A stretch of DNA of 42,642 nucleotides from JBEEOW01 sp041191405 (GTDB lineage: Bacteria; Bacteroidota; Bacteroidia; Cytophagales; UBA9547), in the NCBI GenBank assembly GCA_041191405.1, contig JBEEOW010000030.1:1-42642 (forward strand), given 5' to 3'. Every line of letters starts with the position of its first letter. The stretch's first letter is position 1. Both the position numbers and the translations under genes were made by a program. Below are positions 7,694 to 16,125 of this stretch, in pieces. The notes under the pieces were generated by a model, which saw only the letters and a program-made list of their open reading frames with translations, searched no databases and had not been told where the DNA came from.

Positions 7694-8815
7694 ATGGCAA
7701 AAAAACTTAAAATGATAGGAATCTCGATTGGTATTATAATTTTAGCTTTGGTAATTTTAACTGGCTGTTTTTTAGCACATCCCAAAATGGGAAAATTACC
7801 AAGTAAAGAAACTTTGGCTCGTTTACAAAAATCTCCACAATTTAGAGATGGTAGTTTCCAAAACACACATAACACTCCTGATTTAACCGAAGGTGTATCT
7901 TATTATCAAGTACTTAAGGAATTTTTATTTGTTAAAAAAATACGAAATACTCCCTCAGATTCTCTTCCAAGCAAACGTACAGATTTGTTACATTTAAATG
8001 CTAATGAAGATGTTTTTGTTTGGTTCGGACATTCATCATATTTTATGCAAGTGGATGGCAAAACCATGCTTGTTGACCCTGTTTTTAGTGGTAATGCTTC
8101 GCCAGTTAAGTTTACAACCAAAAGTTACAAAGGTGCTGATATGTATCATGTTGAAGACTTTCCCAATATTGAATATTTGTTTATCTCACATGACCATTGG
8201 GATCATCTCGACTATGAAACTATTTTGAAACTAAAATCAAAAGTTAAACATGTAATTTGTGGTTTAGGTGTGGGCGAACATTTTCGATATTGGGGATATG
8301 ATTCAAGCATGGTTCATGAATTAGATTGGCATGATAATATTCAACTTGAAAATGATTTTTCAATTACTGCCACTCCTGCACGCCATTTCTCTGGGAGAGG
8401 ATTAAAAAGAAATATGTCGCTTTGGGTTTCATTTGCCATAAAAACAAAAAATCATAATTTGTATATTGGTGGAGATTCGGGTTATGATACTCATTTTAAA
8501 GAAATTGGCGAAAAATATGGTCCATTTGATTTAGCTGTTCTTGAATGTGGACAATATGATAAATCATGGAAATATATTCACATGATGCCTGAGGAAGTAG
8601 TTCAGGCTGGATTTAACCTAAAAGCAAGCAAAGTAATTCCGGTACATTGGTCTAAATTTTCTTTAGGAAATCACCCTTGGGACGAGCCAATTATTCGCTA
8701 TACCACTGAAGCTGAAAAACTTAAACAAACTTATTTTGCCCCATTTATTGGTGAAAAAATAAATGTTAATGATTCAGTTACATATAAATCTAATTATTGG
8801 GTAAGTATTAAGTGA
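7694..8815 (+). CDS. Membrane-anchored MBL-fold metallo-hydrolase (RomA/NAPE-PLD-like)
   Basis: A 373-residue protein with an N-terminal hydrophobic segment ending in a lipobox-like LTGC (C25), so it is likely a lipoprotein. The metallo-beta-lactamase fold is shown by WFGHSSYFMQVDGKTMLVDP (110-129), the zinc motif H166-D-H168-W-D170-H171, and later ligands H231 (ARHFSG), D261 (GGDSGYD) and H318 (PVHW). This pattern fits the group that includes RomA-type envelope proteins and N-acylphosphatidylethanolamine phospholipase D, so a phosphodiesterase or phospholipase role at the membrane is possible but not shown. It stands alone, with repeat-rich DNA on both sides. The fold is firm and the substrate unknown. 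Confidence 0.87.
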   Translation: MAKKLKMIGISIGIIILALVILTGCFLAHPKMGKLPSKETLARLQKSPQFRDGSFQNTHNTPDLTEGVSYYQVLKEFLFVKKIRNTPSDSLPSKRTDLLHLNANEDVFVWFGHSSYFMQVDGKTMLVDPVFSGNASPVKFTTKSYKGADMYHVEDFPNIEYLFISHDHWDHLDYETILKLKSKVKHVICGLGVGEHFRYWGYDSSMVHELDWHDNIQLENDFSITATPARHFSGRGLKRNMSLWVSFAIKTKNHNLYIGGDSGYDTHFKEIGEKYGPFDLAVLECGQYDKSWKYIHMMPEEVVQAGFNLKASKVIPVHWSKFSLGNHPWDEPIIRYTTEAEKLKQTYFAPFIGEKINVNDSVTYKSNYWVSIK

Positions 8816-8926
8816 AAAGTGAGAAGTGAAATGTGAATTGTGAGTGGTGAAAATTATAAGTTCATTTTACATTTAACATCTAATCTCAAAAACACATTTC
8901 ACTTCTTACATTTACATATTACAAAA
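8808..8926. repeat. Facing word-repeat (agtgaaa type) after the metallo-hydrolase
   Basis: Degenerate copies of agtgaga/agtgaaa on the left face their complements on the right. AGAAGTGAAATGTG (8822-8835) pairs exactly with CACATTTCACTTCT (8893-8906). The repeat begins inside the last codons of the gene. From 8927 to 9125 I see only AT-rich DNA and no clear promoter for the next gene. Confidence 0.65.
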
Positions 8927-9125
8927 AACATTTTAGATCCAACTTTAACCACATTTCCAGATAAAAACACTAAAAAACAAAATATATTTTATAAATTAGT
9001 GGCGTAATTCTTTTTTGAAGTATTATACAAAAATCACAAATCAAATATTGAAAAAAGACTTTGCTTTTTTAGTAGAAAATTGAGTCTTACCCAAAATTTA
9101 CAGCAAATAGTTTTTAGCGTAAAAT

Positions 9126-9914
9126 ATGTCTTATACATTAAGAGAATACGGAAGCAACATCCGCAAAATCGTTGACCACATTTTAACTATTGAAGACAAG
9201 GACGAGCGTACCAAAAAAGCATACAGCTTGGTTCATTTGATGAAACAATTACATTCATCAAACCCAAACATGCACGATCCTGACAATAAATTTTGGGATG
9301 ATTTGTATATCATGTCTAATTTTAAATTAGATATTGATGCTCCTTATCCAATGCCCGACCCTGATTCAATTGGTAAGCGTCCGCAGAGAATGCAACCTAA
9401 CCACCACGATATCAGATTCAAACACTACGGTCACAATATTGCTTTATTAATTAAAAAAGCTGTAGAAATTGAAGACGACGAAGCTAAAGAACAAGCAACA
9501 ATATATATCTGCAAATTAATGAAATCGTTTTACGCTGTTTGGAACAACCAAGCAATGGAAAACAAAGTAATTTTGGAGCAATTAAATATTATGTCGAAGG
9601 GACGATTAACCCTTGACCCAGCAAAAGTTGAAGAAGAAAACTTGTTATATGATGTTCGTGATAAACGCAAACAAGCTATTGTAGAAGAAGTTGATTCAAA
9701 ACACGACAACAGATTTAATAGAAAAGTTGCCGCTAATTCTACTCCACAAAGAGGTGGTTCTACCCAAAACAGAAACCCAAGAACAAGTTCAGCTCCGAAT
9801 AGAGCTAACGGTTTATCACCAAGAACAAGTGGTGGAGCTCCTAGAAATGGAAGAACGGATACTAGAAACGACGCAAGAAGTTCAAACAATAATTTTGACA
9901 GAAGAAGAAAATAA
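9126..9914 (+). CDS. DUF4290 protein upstream of murA
   Basis: A 262-residue protein. Residues 1-180 match the DUF4290 family as I know it: SYTLREYGSNIRKIVDHI, a PDP-rich linker (PYPMPDPDS), then a second helical unit opening HYGHNIALLIKKAVEIED. The two halves, each starting with a YGxNI motif, look like an internal duplication of a helical repeat. The C-terminal 70 residues are low-complexity and rich in Arg, Asn, Gly and Ser, so probably disordered and basic. The family is limited to Bacteroidota and usually lies directly before murA, as here (18 bases apart). A link to cell-wall synthesis is inferred from this position only. Confidence 0.85.
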   Translation: MSYTLREYGSNIRKIVDHILTIEDKDERTKKAYSLVHLMKQLHSSNPNMHDPDNKFWDDLYIMSNFKLDIDAPYPMPDPDSIGKRPQRMQPNHHDIRFKHYGHNIALLIKKAVEIEDDEAKEQATIYICKLMKSFYAVWNNQAMENKVILEQLNIMSKGRLTLDPAKVEEENLLYDVRDKRKQAIVEEVDSKHDNRFNRKVAANSTPQRGGSTQNRNPRTSSAPNRANGLSPRTSGGAPRNGRTDTRNDARSSNNNFDRRRK

Positions 9915-9932
9915 TTTACCTCACAACCCACT

Positions 9933-11240
9933 ATGGCATCTTTCGAAATACAAGGAGGCGCTAAATTAAAAGGAGAAATTACTCCTCAAGGCGCTAAAAA
10001 TGAAGCTCTTCAGATATTATGTGCAGTATTGCTTACTCCTGAAAAAGTAACAATCCACAATATCCCACAGATTGTTGATGTAATTAAATTAATAGAATTA
10101 GTTGAATCAATTGGGGTAACTGTTGAAAAAATATCAGATTCAACTTACACTTTCCAAGCCGACAATGTTAATATTGATTACTTAGAAACTGAAGATTTTA
10201 AGAAAAAAGGTGCTGCTTTACGTGGTTCAGTAATGATTTTAGGTCCACTTTTGGCTAGATTTGGTAAAGCAAAATTACCAAAACCAGGTGGAGACAAAAT
10301 TGGTAGAAGAAGACTAGATACTCACTTTTTAGGTTTCGAAAAATTAGGTGCTAAATTTAATTACGATGCCGACGATAAATTTTACCACATAGATGCAACC
10401 AAAATGAAAGGTTGTTATATGTTGTTAGATGAACCTTCGGTAACAGGAACTGCAAACGTAATTATGGCTGCTGTACTTGCTGAAGGTACAACTACTATTT
10501 ACAATGCTGCTTGTGAGCCTTATATACAACAACTTTCGGGTATGTTAAACAGAATGGGCGCAAATATCAAAGGTGCTGGTTCAAACTTACTTACAATCGA
10601 AGGAGTTAAATCATTGGGTGGAACTGAGCATACAATGCTACCAGATATGATTGAAATAGGCTCATACATTGGTTTAGCTGCAATGACTGGTTCTGAATTA
10701 ACTATCAAAAATGCTCGTATTGATATGTTAGGTCAAATTCCTACTGTTTTCCAAAAGTTGGGTATCAAAATGGAATTTATTGGTGATGATATTCACATTC
10801 CAGCACAAGACCATTATGAAATTGAAACATTTATTGATGGTTCTATTTTAACTATTGCTGACGGACCATGGCCATTGTTTACTCCTGACTTATTGAGTAT
10901 TATTTTGGTTGTTGCTTCTCAAGCAAAAGGAACAGTTTTAGTTCACCAAAAAATGTTTGAAAGTAGATTATTCTTTGTTGATAAGCTAATTGACATGGGT
11001 GCTCAAATTATTCTTTGTGATCCACACCGTGCAACTGTAATTGGATTAGACAAAAAAGTAGCGTTAAAAGGTATCACAATGACTTCTCCTGATATTAGAG
11101 CTGGTCAAGCTTTATTAATTGCTGCACTTTCTGCACAAGGAAAAAGCACCATTCACAACGTTGACCAAATTGATAGAGGTTACCAATATATTGACAAACG
11201 CTTAAATGCACTTGGTGCAAATATTACTCGTAAGGCGTAA
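9933..11240 (+). CDS. murA: UDP-N-acetylglucosamine 1-carboxyvinyltransferase MurA
   Basis: A 435-residue protein with the two-domain enolpyruvyl-transferase fold. It transfers enolpyruvate from phosphoenolpyruvate to UDP-GlcNAc, the first committed step of peptidoglycan synthesis in the cytoplasm. The catalytic K22-N23 (GAKNEA) is present. The active-site loop reads PKPGGDKIGRRRLDTH, with aspartate D121 where E. coli has Cys115, the residue alkylated by fosfomycin. Asp at this site is known to keep activity and give natural fosfomycin resistance. The DUF4290 gene precedes it and a strong terminator follows at 11289. Confidence 0.97.
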   Translation: MASFEIQGGAKLKGEITPQGAKNEALQILCAVLLTPEKVTIHNIPQIVDVIKLIELVESIGVTVEKISDSTYTFQADNVNIDYLETEDFKKKGAALRGSVMILGPLLARFGKAKLPKPGGDKIGRRRLDTHFLGFEKLGAKFNYDADDKFYHIDATKMKGCYMLLDEPSVTGTANVIMAAVLAEGTTTIYNAACEPYIQQLSGMLNRMGANIKGAGSNLLTIEGVKSLGGTEHTMLPDMIEIGSYIGLAAMTGSELTIKNARIDMLGQIPTVFQKLGIKMEFIGDDIHIPAQDHYEIETFIDGSILTIADGPWPLFTPDLLSIILVVASQAKGTVLVHQKMFESRLFFVDKLIDMGAQIILCDPHRATVIGLDKKVALKGITMTSPDIRAGQALLIAALSAQGKSTIHNVDQIDRGYQYIDKRLNALGANITRKA

Positions 11241-11242
11241 AT

Positions 11243-11280
11243 AGTACAGAGTATTAAGTACAAGGTATTAAGTATTAAAA
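11243..11280 (+). repeat. Word-repeat (aagtatt type) after murA
   Basis: Degenerate tandem copies of a word close to agtattaagtac follow the murA stop codon and precede the terminator. It is not clearly palindromic. Confidence 0.5.
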
Positions 11281-11288
11281 ATAAGTAT

Positions 11289-11317
11289 AAAAAAACCTGC
11301 GATGAGCAGGTTTTTTT
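11289..11317 (+). terminator. Rho-independent terminator after murA
   Basis: AAAAACCTGC (11291-11300) pairs with GCAGGTTTTT (11306-11315) around the loop GATGA, followed by T to 11317. It is flanked by A and T runs and could work on both strands. Confidence 0.93.
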
Positions 11318-11341
11318 GTTTTATAACTCATAGTGAAAAAA

Positions 11342-11497
11342 TCAATAACTTCCACTTGCTCCTCCACCACCAAAATCACCACCACCAAAGTTTGAATCTG
11401 AATTATTTGGCGAATTAATACTTTGGTTTACAACTATATTTTCTAAATCTAAAAGTGATTTATTGATAGACTTTTTCTCTTCAAATGTAATTTGCCG
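11342..11497 (-). pseudogene. Decayed C-terminal fragment of a Gly-rich-tail (TPM/YgcG or DUF2207-like) protein
   Basis: On the minus strand this frame runs from a TAA at 11498-11500 to the TGA at 11342-11344 and encodes about 51 residues with no start codon. It ends in NFGGGDFGGGGASGSY, the glycine-rich tail that closes many TPM-domain (YgcG) and DUF2207 membrane proteins. The body of the gene, which should lie to the right, is absent: 11543-11716 holds an unrelated small gene. I read it as the remnant of a deleted gene. Which of the two families it came from cannot be decided. Confidence 0.6.
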
Positions 11498-11542
11498 TTA
11501 TTATTTTTTTTTGTAAAAAAAAGCCTTTAATACAATCCATAT

Positions 11543-11716
11543 TTATTTTACAGAAGTAGCAAACCTATCTAAATTGGGAAATTTCTTTGAGATTTTACCA
11601 TTTATATTAACAATTCCAGCTTCATGCAAAGACTTAATTACTAACTCTTTAGAATTTTCTTGCTTTGCTAATTCTTTTGCTAATTCAAATAATAAAGCTG
11701 TTTGCGATTGTGCCAT
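11543..11716 (-). CDS. Small hypothetical protein
   Basis: A 57-residue protein from the ATG at 11716; the frame extends upstream to a TTG at 11743, but the ATG gives the more natural start (AQSQTALLFELAKELAK). It has an amphipathic helix and a C-terminal half reading AGIVNINGKISKKFPNLDRFA. Short proteins with an AGI..NGK.. motif are familiar to me from Bacteroidota, but I cannot name a function. It is flanked by the fragment at 11342-11497 and the duplicated leader at 11806. Its reality rests on codon-like sequence only. Confidence 0.5.
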   Translation of the reverse strand: MAQSQTALLFELAKELAKQENSKELVIKSLHEAGIVNINGKISKKFPNLDRFATSVK

Positions 11717-11805
11717 AGTATTTTTTTTACGAATATATGACAAAATAAATATTCAGTTAATCTCTATTTAGATATTTATTTTTCTGAATCATTTTAAAAA
11801 TAAAA

Positions 11806-11900
11806 TCAACCATTTCTCTTTAAATCAAAACAGTTTTTGGCAAAAATATATAAATTGCAATTTTTCAGGAATATATATAATTTAAAAATCACTCAAATTG
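11806..11900 (+). repeat. Duplicated leader, copy 1 (before the TPR gene)
   Basis: Bases 11806-11858 match 12821-12874 almost base for base: TCAACCATTT, then TTTAAATCAAAACAG, TTTTTGGCAAAAA and AAATTGC. After a divergent stretch the similarity resumes just before each start codon (ATCACTCAAATTG here, ATCGCTCAATTATG in copy 2). The two leaders probably come from one promoter region. Confidence 0.8.
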
Positions 11901-12818
11901 AAACTAAAACAACTATTGATTATAATGTTAATTCAATTTAGCTTTTTACCTCTTATTTATGCACAAAGCGACATTGAATTTTACAATAGTGGAGTTGCTA
12001 AAAAAAACTTAAAAGATTTTAAAGGTGCTATTATTGATTATTCAAAAGCTATTGAAATAAACCCAAAATATGTAAATGCATACAATAATCGTGGGCGTGC
12101 AAAATTTGAATTAAATGATTTTGAAAATGCTATGATTGATTATAATTATGCGATAAGTTTAAATCCAAATTTTGCTGATGCATATAATAATAGAGCGGGT
12201 ATAAAAGCTCAATATAAAGATTATAAGGGAGCTATTGATGATTTTAATAAAGCAATAGAATTAAATCCTAATTTTATTGATGCATATAATAATAGAGGAA
12301 ACATAAAAGCTTTAACTAAAGATTATGAAGGCGCTTTAGCTGATTTCAATAAAGTAATACAACTCAATCCTAACGAAACTGAAATATTTGCAAAAAGAGG
12401 TTTAGTAAAAATATATTTGAATGATAAAAAAGGTGCAATAAACGATTACTATAAGGCAATCGAAATAGAATCGAACAATGCAATTTACTACTTTTTTATT
12501 GCAGAATTAAAAATTGAACTAAATGACTTAGAAGGTGGATTATTAGAATTAAATAAAGCTATTAAAATTGACTCAAAAAATGATGAAATGTATTATATGA
12601 GGGGAAATATAAAAGGTCAATTAAATGATTATAAAGGTGCAATTGATGATTTTAGTAATGCTATAATTATATCTCCCAACAAAGCAGAATATTATAAGAT
12701 GAGAGGTTATCTAAAATTTAACAATCGAGACAAAACTGGTGCATGTTTAGATTTTCAAAAAGCAGGAGAACTGGGACTACAATCTGTGTTAGATTTATAC
12801 AATCAAGTATGTAAATAA
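11898..12818 (+). CDS. Exported tetratricopeptide-repeat protein, TTG start
   Basis: A 306-residue protein that is almost entirely TPR. It has a signal peptide (KLKQLLIIMLIQ to IYAQ) and then about eight 34-residue units with the pattern DYKGAIDDFNKAIELNPNF.DAYNNRG. The TTG at 11898 is taken as the start because it gives a complete signal peptide and lines up with the purM ATG in the duplicated leader; the first in-frame ATG lies inside the hydrophobic core. The closing sequence (DKTGACLDFQKAGELG) resembles the end of the TMTC-like protein beyond purM (DKNSACNDWKKAAELG). It probably acts as a periplasmic protein-binding scaffold; no partner is known. Confidence 0.85.
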   Translation: MKLKQLLIIMLIQFSFLPLIYAQSDIEFYNSGVAKKNLKDFKGAIIDYSKAIEINPKYVNAYNNRGRAKFELNDFENAMIDYNYAISLNPNFADAYNNRAGIKAQYKDYKGAIDDFNKAIELNPNFIDAYNNRGNIKALTKDYEGALADFNKVIQLNPNETEIFAKRGLVKIYLNDKKGAINDYYKAIEIESNNAIYYFFIAELKIELNDLEGGLLELNKAIKIDSKNDEMYYMRGNIKGQLNDYKGAIDDFSNAIIISPNKAEYYKMRGYLKFNNRDKTGACLDFQKAGELGLQSVLDLYNQVCK

Positions 12819-12820
12819 AT

Positions 12821-12905
12821 TCAACCATTTATTTTTAAATCAAAACAGTTTTTGGCAAAAAAAACTTAAATTGCGGTTTAAATTAACGCTAATCGCTCAA
12901 TTATG
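12821..12905 (+). repeat. Duplicated leader, copy 2 (before purM)
   Basis: The second copy of the leader at 11806-11900. Bases 12821-12874 carry the conserved block; the similarity returns at the purM start. It follows directly after the TPR gene's stop codon. Confidence 0.8.
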
Positions 12906-14066
12906 AACGAAAGATATATGCAAAGAGGTGTTTCTGCCTCTAAAGAAGATGTACACAATGCCATTAAAAAAATTAATAAAGGTATTTTCCCAAATGCTTT
13001 TTGCAAAGTTATTCCAGATATTTTAGGTGGAAATCCTGAATATTGCAATATTATGCATGCTGATGGTGCTGGTACAAAATCCTCATTAGCATATATTTAC
13101 TGGAAAGAAACTGGCGATATTTCGGTTTGGAAAGGTATTGCTCAGGATGCTGTAGTGATGAATACCGATGATTTACTTTGCGTTGGTGCAACTAATAATA
13201 TTTTACTTTCATCTACCATTGGTAGAAATAAAAATAATATTCCTGGAGAAGTAATTTCTTCTATCATTAACGGTACTGAAGAAGTACTACAAATGTTAAG
13301 AGATAACGGCGTTGATATTCACAGTACTGGGGGCGAAACTGCCGACCTTGGAGACTTGGTTCGTACTGTGATTGTTGATAGTACTGTTACTTGCAGAATG
13401 AAACGCAGCGAAGTTATTACCAATGAAAACATTAAACCAGGTCAGGTGATTGTAGGCTTTGCATCGTACGGACAAGCTACTTACGAATCTGCTTACAATG
13501 GCGGTATGGGAAGTAATGGTTTAACGTCTGCACGTCACGATGTGTTTAATAAAACGTATGCCCAAAAGTATCCTGAAACTTTTGATGCTTCTATCCCAAA
13601 TGATTTAATTTATAGTGGCAAATATTTAGTTACTGATTCTTATGAAGGTGTTGATGTAAATGTTGGTCAATTAGTACTTTCGCCAACACGTACGTATGCT
13701 CCTGTAGTTCAAGCTATTTTGAAAAATTATAGAGAAGCAATTGGCGGTATGGTTCACTGTTCTGGTGGTGCACAAACCAAAATTTTACACTTCACTGATA
13801 ATATCCATATTGTAAAAGATAATCTTTTTGATGTTCCTCCTTTGTTCAAATTAATTCATGAAGAAAGTCAAACTTCTTGGAAAGAAATGTACAAAGTATT
13901 TAACATGGGACATCGTTTAGAAATTTATACCGATGAAAAATATGCAAACGATTTAATTGCTATTGGTAAAAGTTTTGGAATTGATGCAAAAATCGTTGGT
14001 TATACAGAGGCAAACACTGGTAAAAAACTAAGTATCAAAGCTCATGGCGAAACATTTGAATACTAA
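12903..14066 (+). CDS. purM: Phosphoribosylformylglycinamidine cyclo-ligase (AIR synthase) PurM
   Basis: A 387-residue protein, longer than E. coli PurM (345) but normal for the Bacteroidota form. It shows the family's GVSASKEDVHNAI start, the HADGAGTKSSLAY substrate loop, VVMNTDDLLCVGA, and STGGETADLGD, and the C-terminal NMGHRLEIYTDE matches the family's FNMGhgm-type segment. It closes the imidazole ring of 5-aminoimidazole ribotide using ATP, in cytosolic purine synthesis. It has its own leader, which is duplicated before the TPR gene upstream. The last 23 bases overlap the start of the TMTC-like gene. Confidence 0.93.
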   Translation: MNERYMQRGVSASKEDVHNAIKKINKGIFPNAFCKVIPDILGGNPEYCNIMHADGAGTKSSLAYIYWKETGDISVWKGIAQDAVVMNTDDLLCVGATNNILLSSTIGRNKNNIPGEVISSIINGTEEVLQMLRDNGVDIHSTGGETADLGDLVRTVIVDSTVTCRMKRSEVITNENIKPGQVIVGFASYGQATYESAYNGGMGSNGLTSARHDVFNKTYAQKYPETFDASIPNDLIYSGKYLVTDSYEGVDVNVGQLVLSPTRTYAPVVQAILKNYREAIGGMVHCSGGAQTKILHFTDNIHIVKDNLFDVPPLFKLIHEESQTSWKEMYKVFNMGHRLEIYTDEKYANDLIAIGKSFGIDAKIVGYTEANTGKKLSIKAHGETFEY

Positions 14067-15960
14067 GAATCAGAATTCAACTAATCAAAAAAATACAGAA
14101 AGCGCAAATAAGAAGGAATTTAATCCTCTTATTGCGCTTCTCTTTTTATTAGCTGTTACATTTATTGTTTATGCCCAATGTTTTAATTTTGAGTTTATTA
14201 CAAAATGGGATGACGACTTTTTTGTTACTAAAAACCCATTTATAACCCAATTAAGTTGGGCAAATATCAAATCAATTTTTAGTACCACAGTTTTAAATAT
14301 GTACTCGCCTTTAACGGTGTTAAGCTTTGCCATTGAACATGCTTTGGTTGGGTTAAAACCATTTTTGTATCATTTTGACAATGTAATTCTTCACCTTTTA
14401 AATACATATATCCTCTTTAAAATAACGCAAGAAGCCAAATTGAGCCATTGGGCAGGTTTGTTTATTGCTGCAATTTTTGCATTACACCCAATGCATATCG
14501 AATCAGTTGCCTGGGTTACCGAACGAAAAGACGTTTTATATTGCCTATTCTATTTATTAGCTTGGATACAGTATATCAAATACTTACATACAGAAAATAA
14601 CAAAAATCTATACTTAACAATTCTATATTTTGTATTATCATGTTTGGCAAAACCAATGGCTATCACCTTGCCAATCATTTTAATTGCCACACATTTGTAT
14701 ATATCAAAATCATTTAATAGCAAACATTATTTTGCTATCGGATTTACAGGAATTATTGGTTTTGTATTCGGGATTTTGCCATTTTTAATTTTAACAAAAG
14801 AACAATTAACAGATAATCTTACGCCATTATTTTCGGTATCTGACAGATTTTTCTTGTTTTGTTACTCAATTGGGTTTTATGTATTTCAGTTTTTTATTCC
14901 GAATAATTTAACTGCATTTCATTATTATCCAGAAAAAATAAACAACTCACTACCAACTATTTATTATCTATCTCCTTTAGCAATAATAGCTATTGCAAGT
15001 CTATTTTTCTTTGTAAAAAATAACAGAAAAGTACTCGTTTTTGGAGCAATAGTTTTTTTAGGAAGTTTAAGTTTGGTTTTAAAATTAGTACCATTTGGAA
15101 ATGCCATTACCGCAGAAAGATACACCTATTTTGCCTACATTGCATTGGCTTGGATTGTCGCAGTTTTTATAGATAAAATTGAAAACAAATCAATCAAAAA
15201 CGGAATATTGGTTGGTATTTGTTTTATTTTAAGCATAATGAGTTTTCAAAGAATAAAAGTTTGGAAAAACAATATTACCTTATTTTCAGATGTAATAGAG
15301 AAAAGTCCGACCAATGCCACTCCTTACACCATAAGAGCCGAAAGCTATGATTTAATTGGCGACAAGCAAGCTGCCTTGCAAGATTACACAAAAGCGATTT
15401 CTCTTTCACCAACAGCCTTAGATGCATTGTTTAACAGAGCTGTGATTTACTTTCAATTGAATGATTTTCAATCGGCAGTGAATGATTTTAATGCTTATGA
15501 AAAAGCTAAAAATAATTTCCCTTTATTGTATTTAAATAGAGCAAAAAGCTATTCAAATTTAAAAGAGTTTGATAAAGCAATTTCAGATTTTAATAAGTAT
15601 TTAAATACAGAACCAAATGATTATGAGGCTTTAAATCAATTAGGTTTGTGCTATTATAATCTAAAAGATTACAAAAATGCCATTGCACAATACGACAAAT
15701 CAATTGTATTAAGTCCCAATTTTACACAAGCACTCATAAATAGAGGAAATGCCAAAGCCTATTCAAATGATTTAAAAGGTTCATTAAACGACTATAACTC
15801 TGTGCTTAGCATTGAACCAAATGATGATGCAACCCTTTCAAACAGAGGCAATACATACTATTTACTAGGCGACAAAAACAGCGCTTGCAACGACTGGAAA
15901 AAAGCTGCCGAACTTGGTAACGAAAGTGCTAAACAAGCTGTTATTCATGTTTGTAGGTGA
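14044..15960 (+). CDS. TMTC-like membrane glycosyltransferase (GT-C) with C-terminal TPRs
   Basis: A 638-residue protein with two parts. Residues 28-405 hold about ten membrane helices of the GT-C glycosyltransferase type. They include an acidic first-loop motif WDDDFF (D56-D58) and the signature FALHPMHIESVAWVTERKD (145-163), as in TMTC/ArnT-like enzymes that use lipid-linked sugars. Residues 420-630 hold about six TPR units facing the outside of the inner membrane. Human TMTC1-4 are O-mannosyltransferases with the same layout; the bacterial substrate is not known. The ATG at 14044 overlaps purM by 23 bases, and no later ATG precedes the first helix, so this start is likely and suggests coupling to purM. 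Confidence 0.85.
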   Translation: MAKHLNTKNQNSTNQKNTESANKKEFNPLIALLFLLAVTFIVYAQCFNFEFITKWDDDFFVTKNPFITQLSWANIKSIFSTTVLNMYSPLTVLSFAIEHALVGLKPFLYHFDNVILHLLNTYILFKITQEAKLSHWAGLFIAAIFALHPMHIESVAWVTERKDVLYCLFYLLAWIQYIKYLHTENNKNLYLTILYFVLSCLAKPMAITLPIILIATHLYISKSFNSKHYFAIGFTGIIGFVFGILPFLILTKEQLTDNLTPLFSVSDRFFLFCYSIGFYVFQFFIPNNLTAFHYYPEKINNSLPTIYYLSPLAIIAIASLFFFVKNNRKVLVFGAIVFLGSLSLVLKLVPFGNAITAERYTYFAYIALAWIVAVFIDKIENKSIKNGILVGICFILSIMSFQRIKVWKNNITLFSDVIEKSPTNATPYTIRAESYDLIGDKQAALQDYTKAISLSPTALDALFNRAVIYFQLNDFQSAVNDFNAYEKAKNNFPLLYLNRAKSYSNLKEFDKAISDFNKYLNTEPNDYEALNQLGLCYYNLKDYKNAIAQYDKSIVLSPNFTQALINRGNAKAYSNDLKGSLNDYNSVLSIEPNDDATLSNRGNTYYLLGDKNSACNDWKKAAELGNESAKQAVIHVCR

Positions 15961-15984
15961 TATGATTTAAATTTAGAAAATTAG

Positions 15985-16044
15985 CGAAAAATAGACTTTA
16001 CTAATGCTTCGACTACGCTCAGCAACCGTAAAATCTATTTTTCG
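15985..16044. repeat. Palindromic intergenic repeat with CTTCGACTACGCTCAG core
   Basis: CGAAAAATAGACTTTA (15985-16000) faces TAAAATCTATTTTTCG (16029-16044), matching at 15 of 16 positions with the odd pair a G-U type. The 28-base loop contains GCTTCGACTACGCTCAGC, a core I know as recurring between genes in many Bacteroidota and some other genomes. It is likely a REP-like element. It begins 25 bases past the TMTC stop and may also end that transcript. Confidence 0.7.
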
Positions 16045-16125
16045 AGTAATTAAATAACTATGAGCCTATCAAAGCAATAGTAATTTTTTAACTTATTTAT
16101 AAAATAAGAATTAAAACTTAAGTTA

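Noticed and set aside
9040..9075. A-run/T-run hairpin before the DUF4290 gene
   Set aside because: The stem is only A-T pairs in very AT-rich DNA, so it is not better than chance.
9530..9931. Minus-strand open frame of 133 codons
   Set aside because: It is antisense to the low-complexity tail of the DUF4290 gene; its Leu/Ser/Phe-rich content is what the complement of that tail would give.
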